Part shown: piece after piece, positions 6,389 through 6,527 of the stretch | How the letters are laid out: each line of letters opens with the position of its first letter | Numbering within the stretch: the first letter of the stretch is position 1 | Source of the DNA: CAZDUS01 sp044344495 | Lineage (GTDB): Bacteria; Verrucomicrobiota; Kiritimatiellia; CAIKKV01; CAITUY01 | Reading direction: 5' to 3' | DNA: 6,527 bases | NCBI GenBank assembly: GCA_044344495.1 | Contig: JBIJCW010000132.1 | Coordinates: 1 to 6,527 of the forward strand | Program-made: the position numbers and the translations under genes | The notes under the pieces: model-generated | The model's input: only the letters and a program-made list of their open reading frames with translations | Database searches by the model: none | What the model was told of the DNA's origin: nothing

Positions 6389-6527
6389 TTAAATATCCAG
6401 ATTCGTCACATTGAGGGCGTTGTCCTCGATAAACTTGCGCCGGGGCTCGACTTCATCGCCCATCAGGATCGTGAAGATTTCATCCGCCCGGACCGCATCC
6501 TCCTGAACCACCTTGAGGAGTTTGCGC
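6389..6527 (-). CDS. gyrB: DNA gyrase subunit B, C-terminal end (runs off right edge)
   Basis: The last 45 codons and the TAA stop of the ATPase subunit of gyrase. The visible part belongs to the TOPRIM-side C-terminus that contacts GyrA. It shows the family's signature ending: RADEIFTILMGDEVEPRR, then KFIEDNALNVTNLDI and stop. Only 3 nt (GTT) separate it from the gyrA start, so the two subunits are almost surely co-transcribed and translated in step. The start and most of the protein lie beyond the window. Confidence 0.97.
   Translation of the reverse strand, partial: RKLLKVVQEDAVRADEIFTILMGDEVEPRRKFIEDNALNVTNLDI

Noticed and set aside
1..6527. CRISPR arrays, tRNA or rRNA genes, insertion sequences
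   Set aside because: No repeated spacered units, RNA gene signatures, transposase genes or terminal inverted repeats were seen.

Overview
The window comes from a Gram-negative bacterium: one gene encodes an outer-membrane TonB-dependent receptor and another a protein with a Sec signal peptide. The genes are mostly GC-rich. Adjacent gyrB-gyrA and secreted squalene-cyclase-like (alpha/alpha toroid) repeat proteins would fit the PVC group (Verrucomicrobiota, Kiritimatiellota, Lentisphaerota, Planctomycetota). That placement is an inference from gene style, not a demonstrated assignment.

Right side (3893-6527, minus strand): the last 45 codons of gyrB are followed after 3 nt by a complete 830-residue gyrA. 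All hallmark gyrase residues are present. This is ordinary housekeeping DNA. gyrA converges on the plus-strand gene at 2584-3792 across a 100-bp gap that holds a strong GC-rich hairpin.

Left side (1-3792): this looks like one surface-signalling module. On the minus strand, an ECF sigma factor (1881-2435) overlaps by 14 nt a gene for a zinc-finger anti-sigma factor (614-1894). After its single membrane helix, that protein carries a large extracytoplasmic domain of about six squalene-cyclase/prenyltransferase-like repeats. A TonB-dependent receptor follows 92 bp further on; 173 residues are visible and it runs off the left edge. Divergent from the sigma gene, across 148 bp, lies a 402-residue secreted protein (2584-3792) with the same kind of toroid. 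Its repeats line up one for one with those of the anti-sigma factor.

Proposed working (inference): the anti-sigma factor holds the ECF sigma factor at the membrane, and its periplasmic toroid acts as the sensor. The secreted toroid could be its ligand, partner, decoy or regulon product, and the receptor could be an output or the importer of the signal. The layout recalls FecI-FecR-FecA, but the receptor lacks the N-terminal signalling domain that FecA-type receptors use, so a different sensing route is implied. A run of eight G in the anti-sigma gene, with stops close downstream in both other frames, is a possible on/off switch for the sensor domain.
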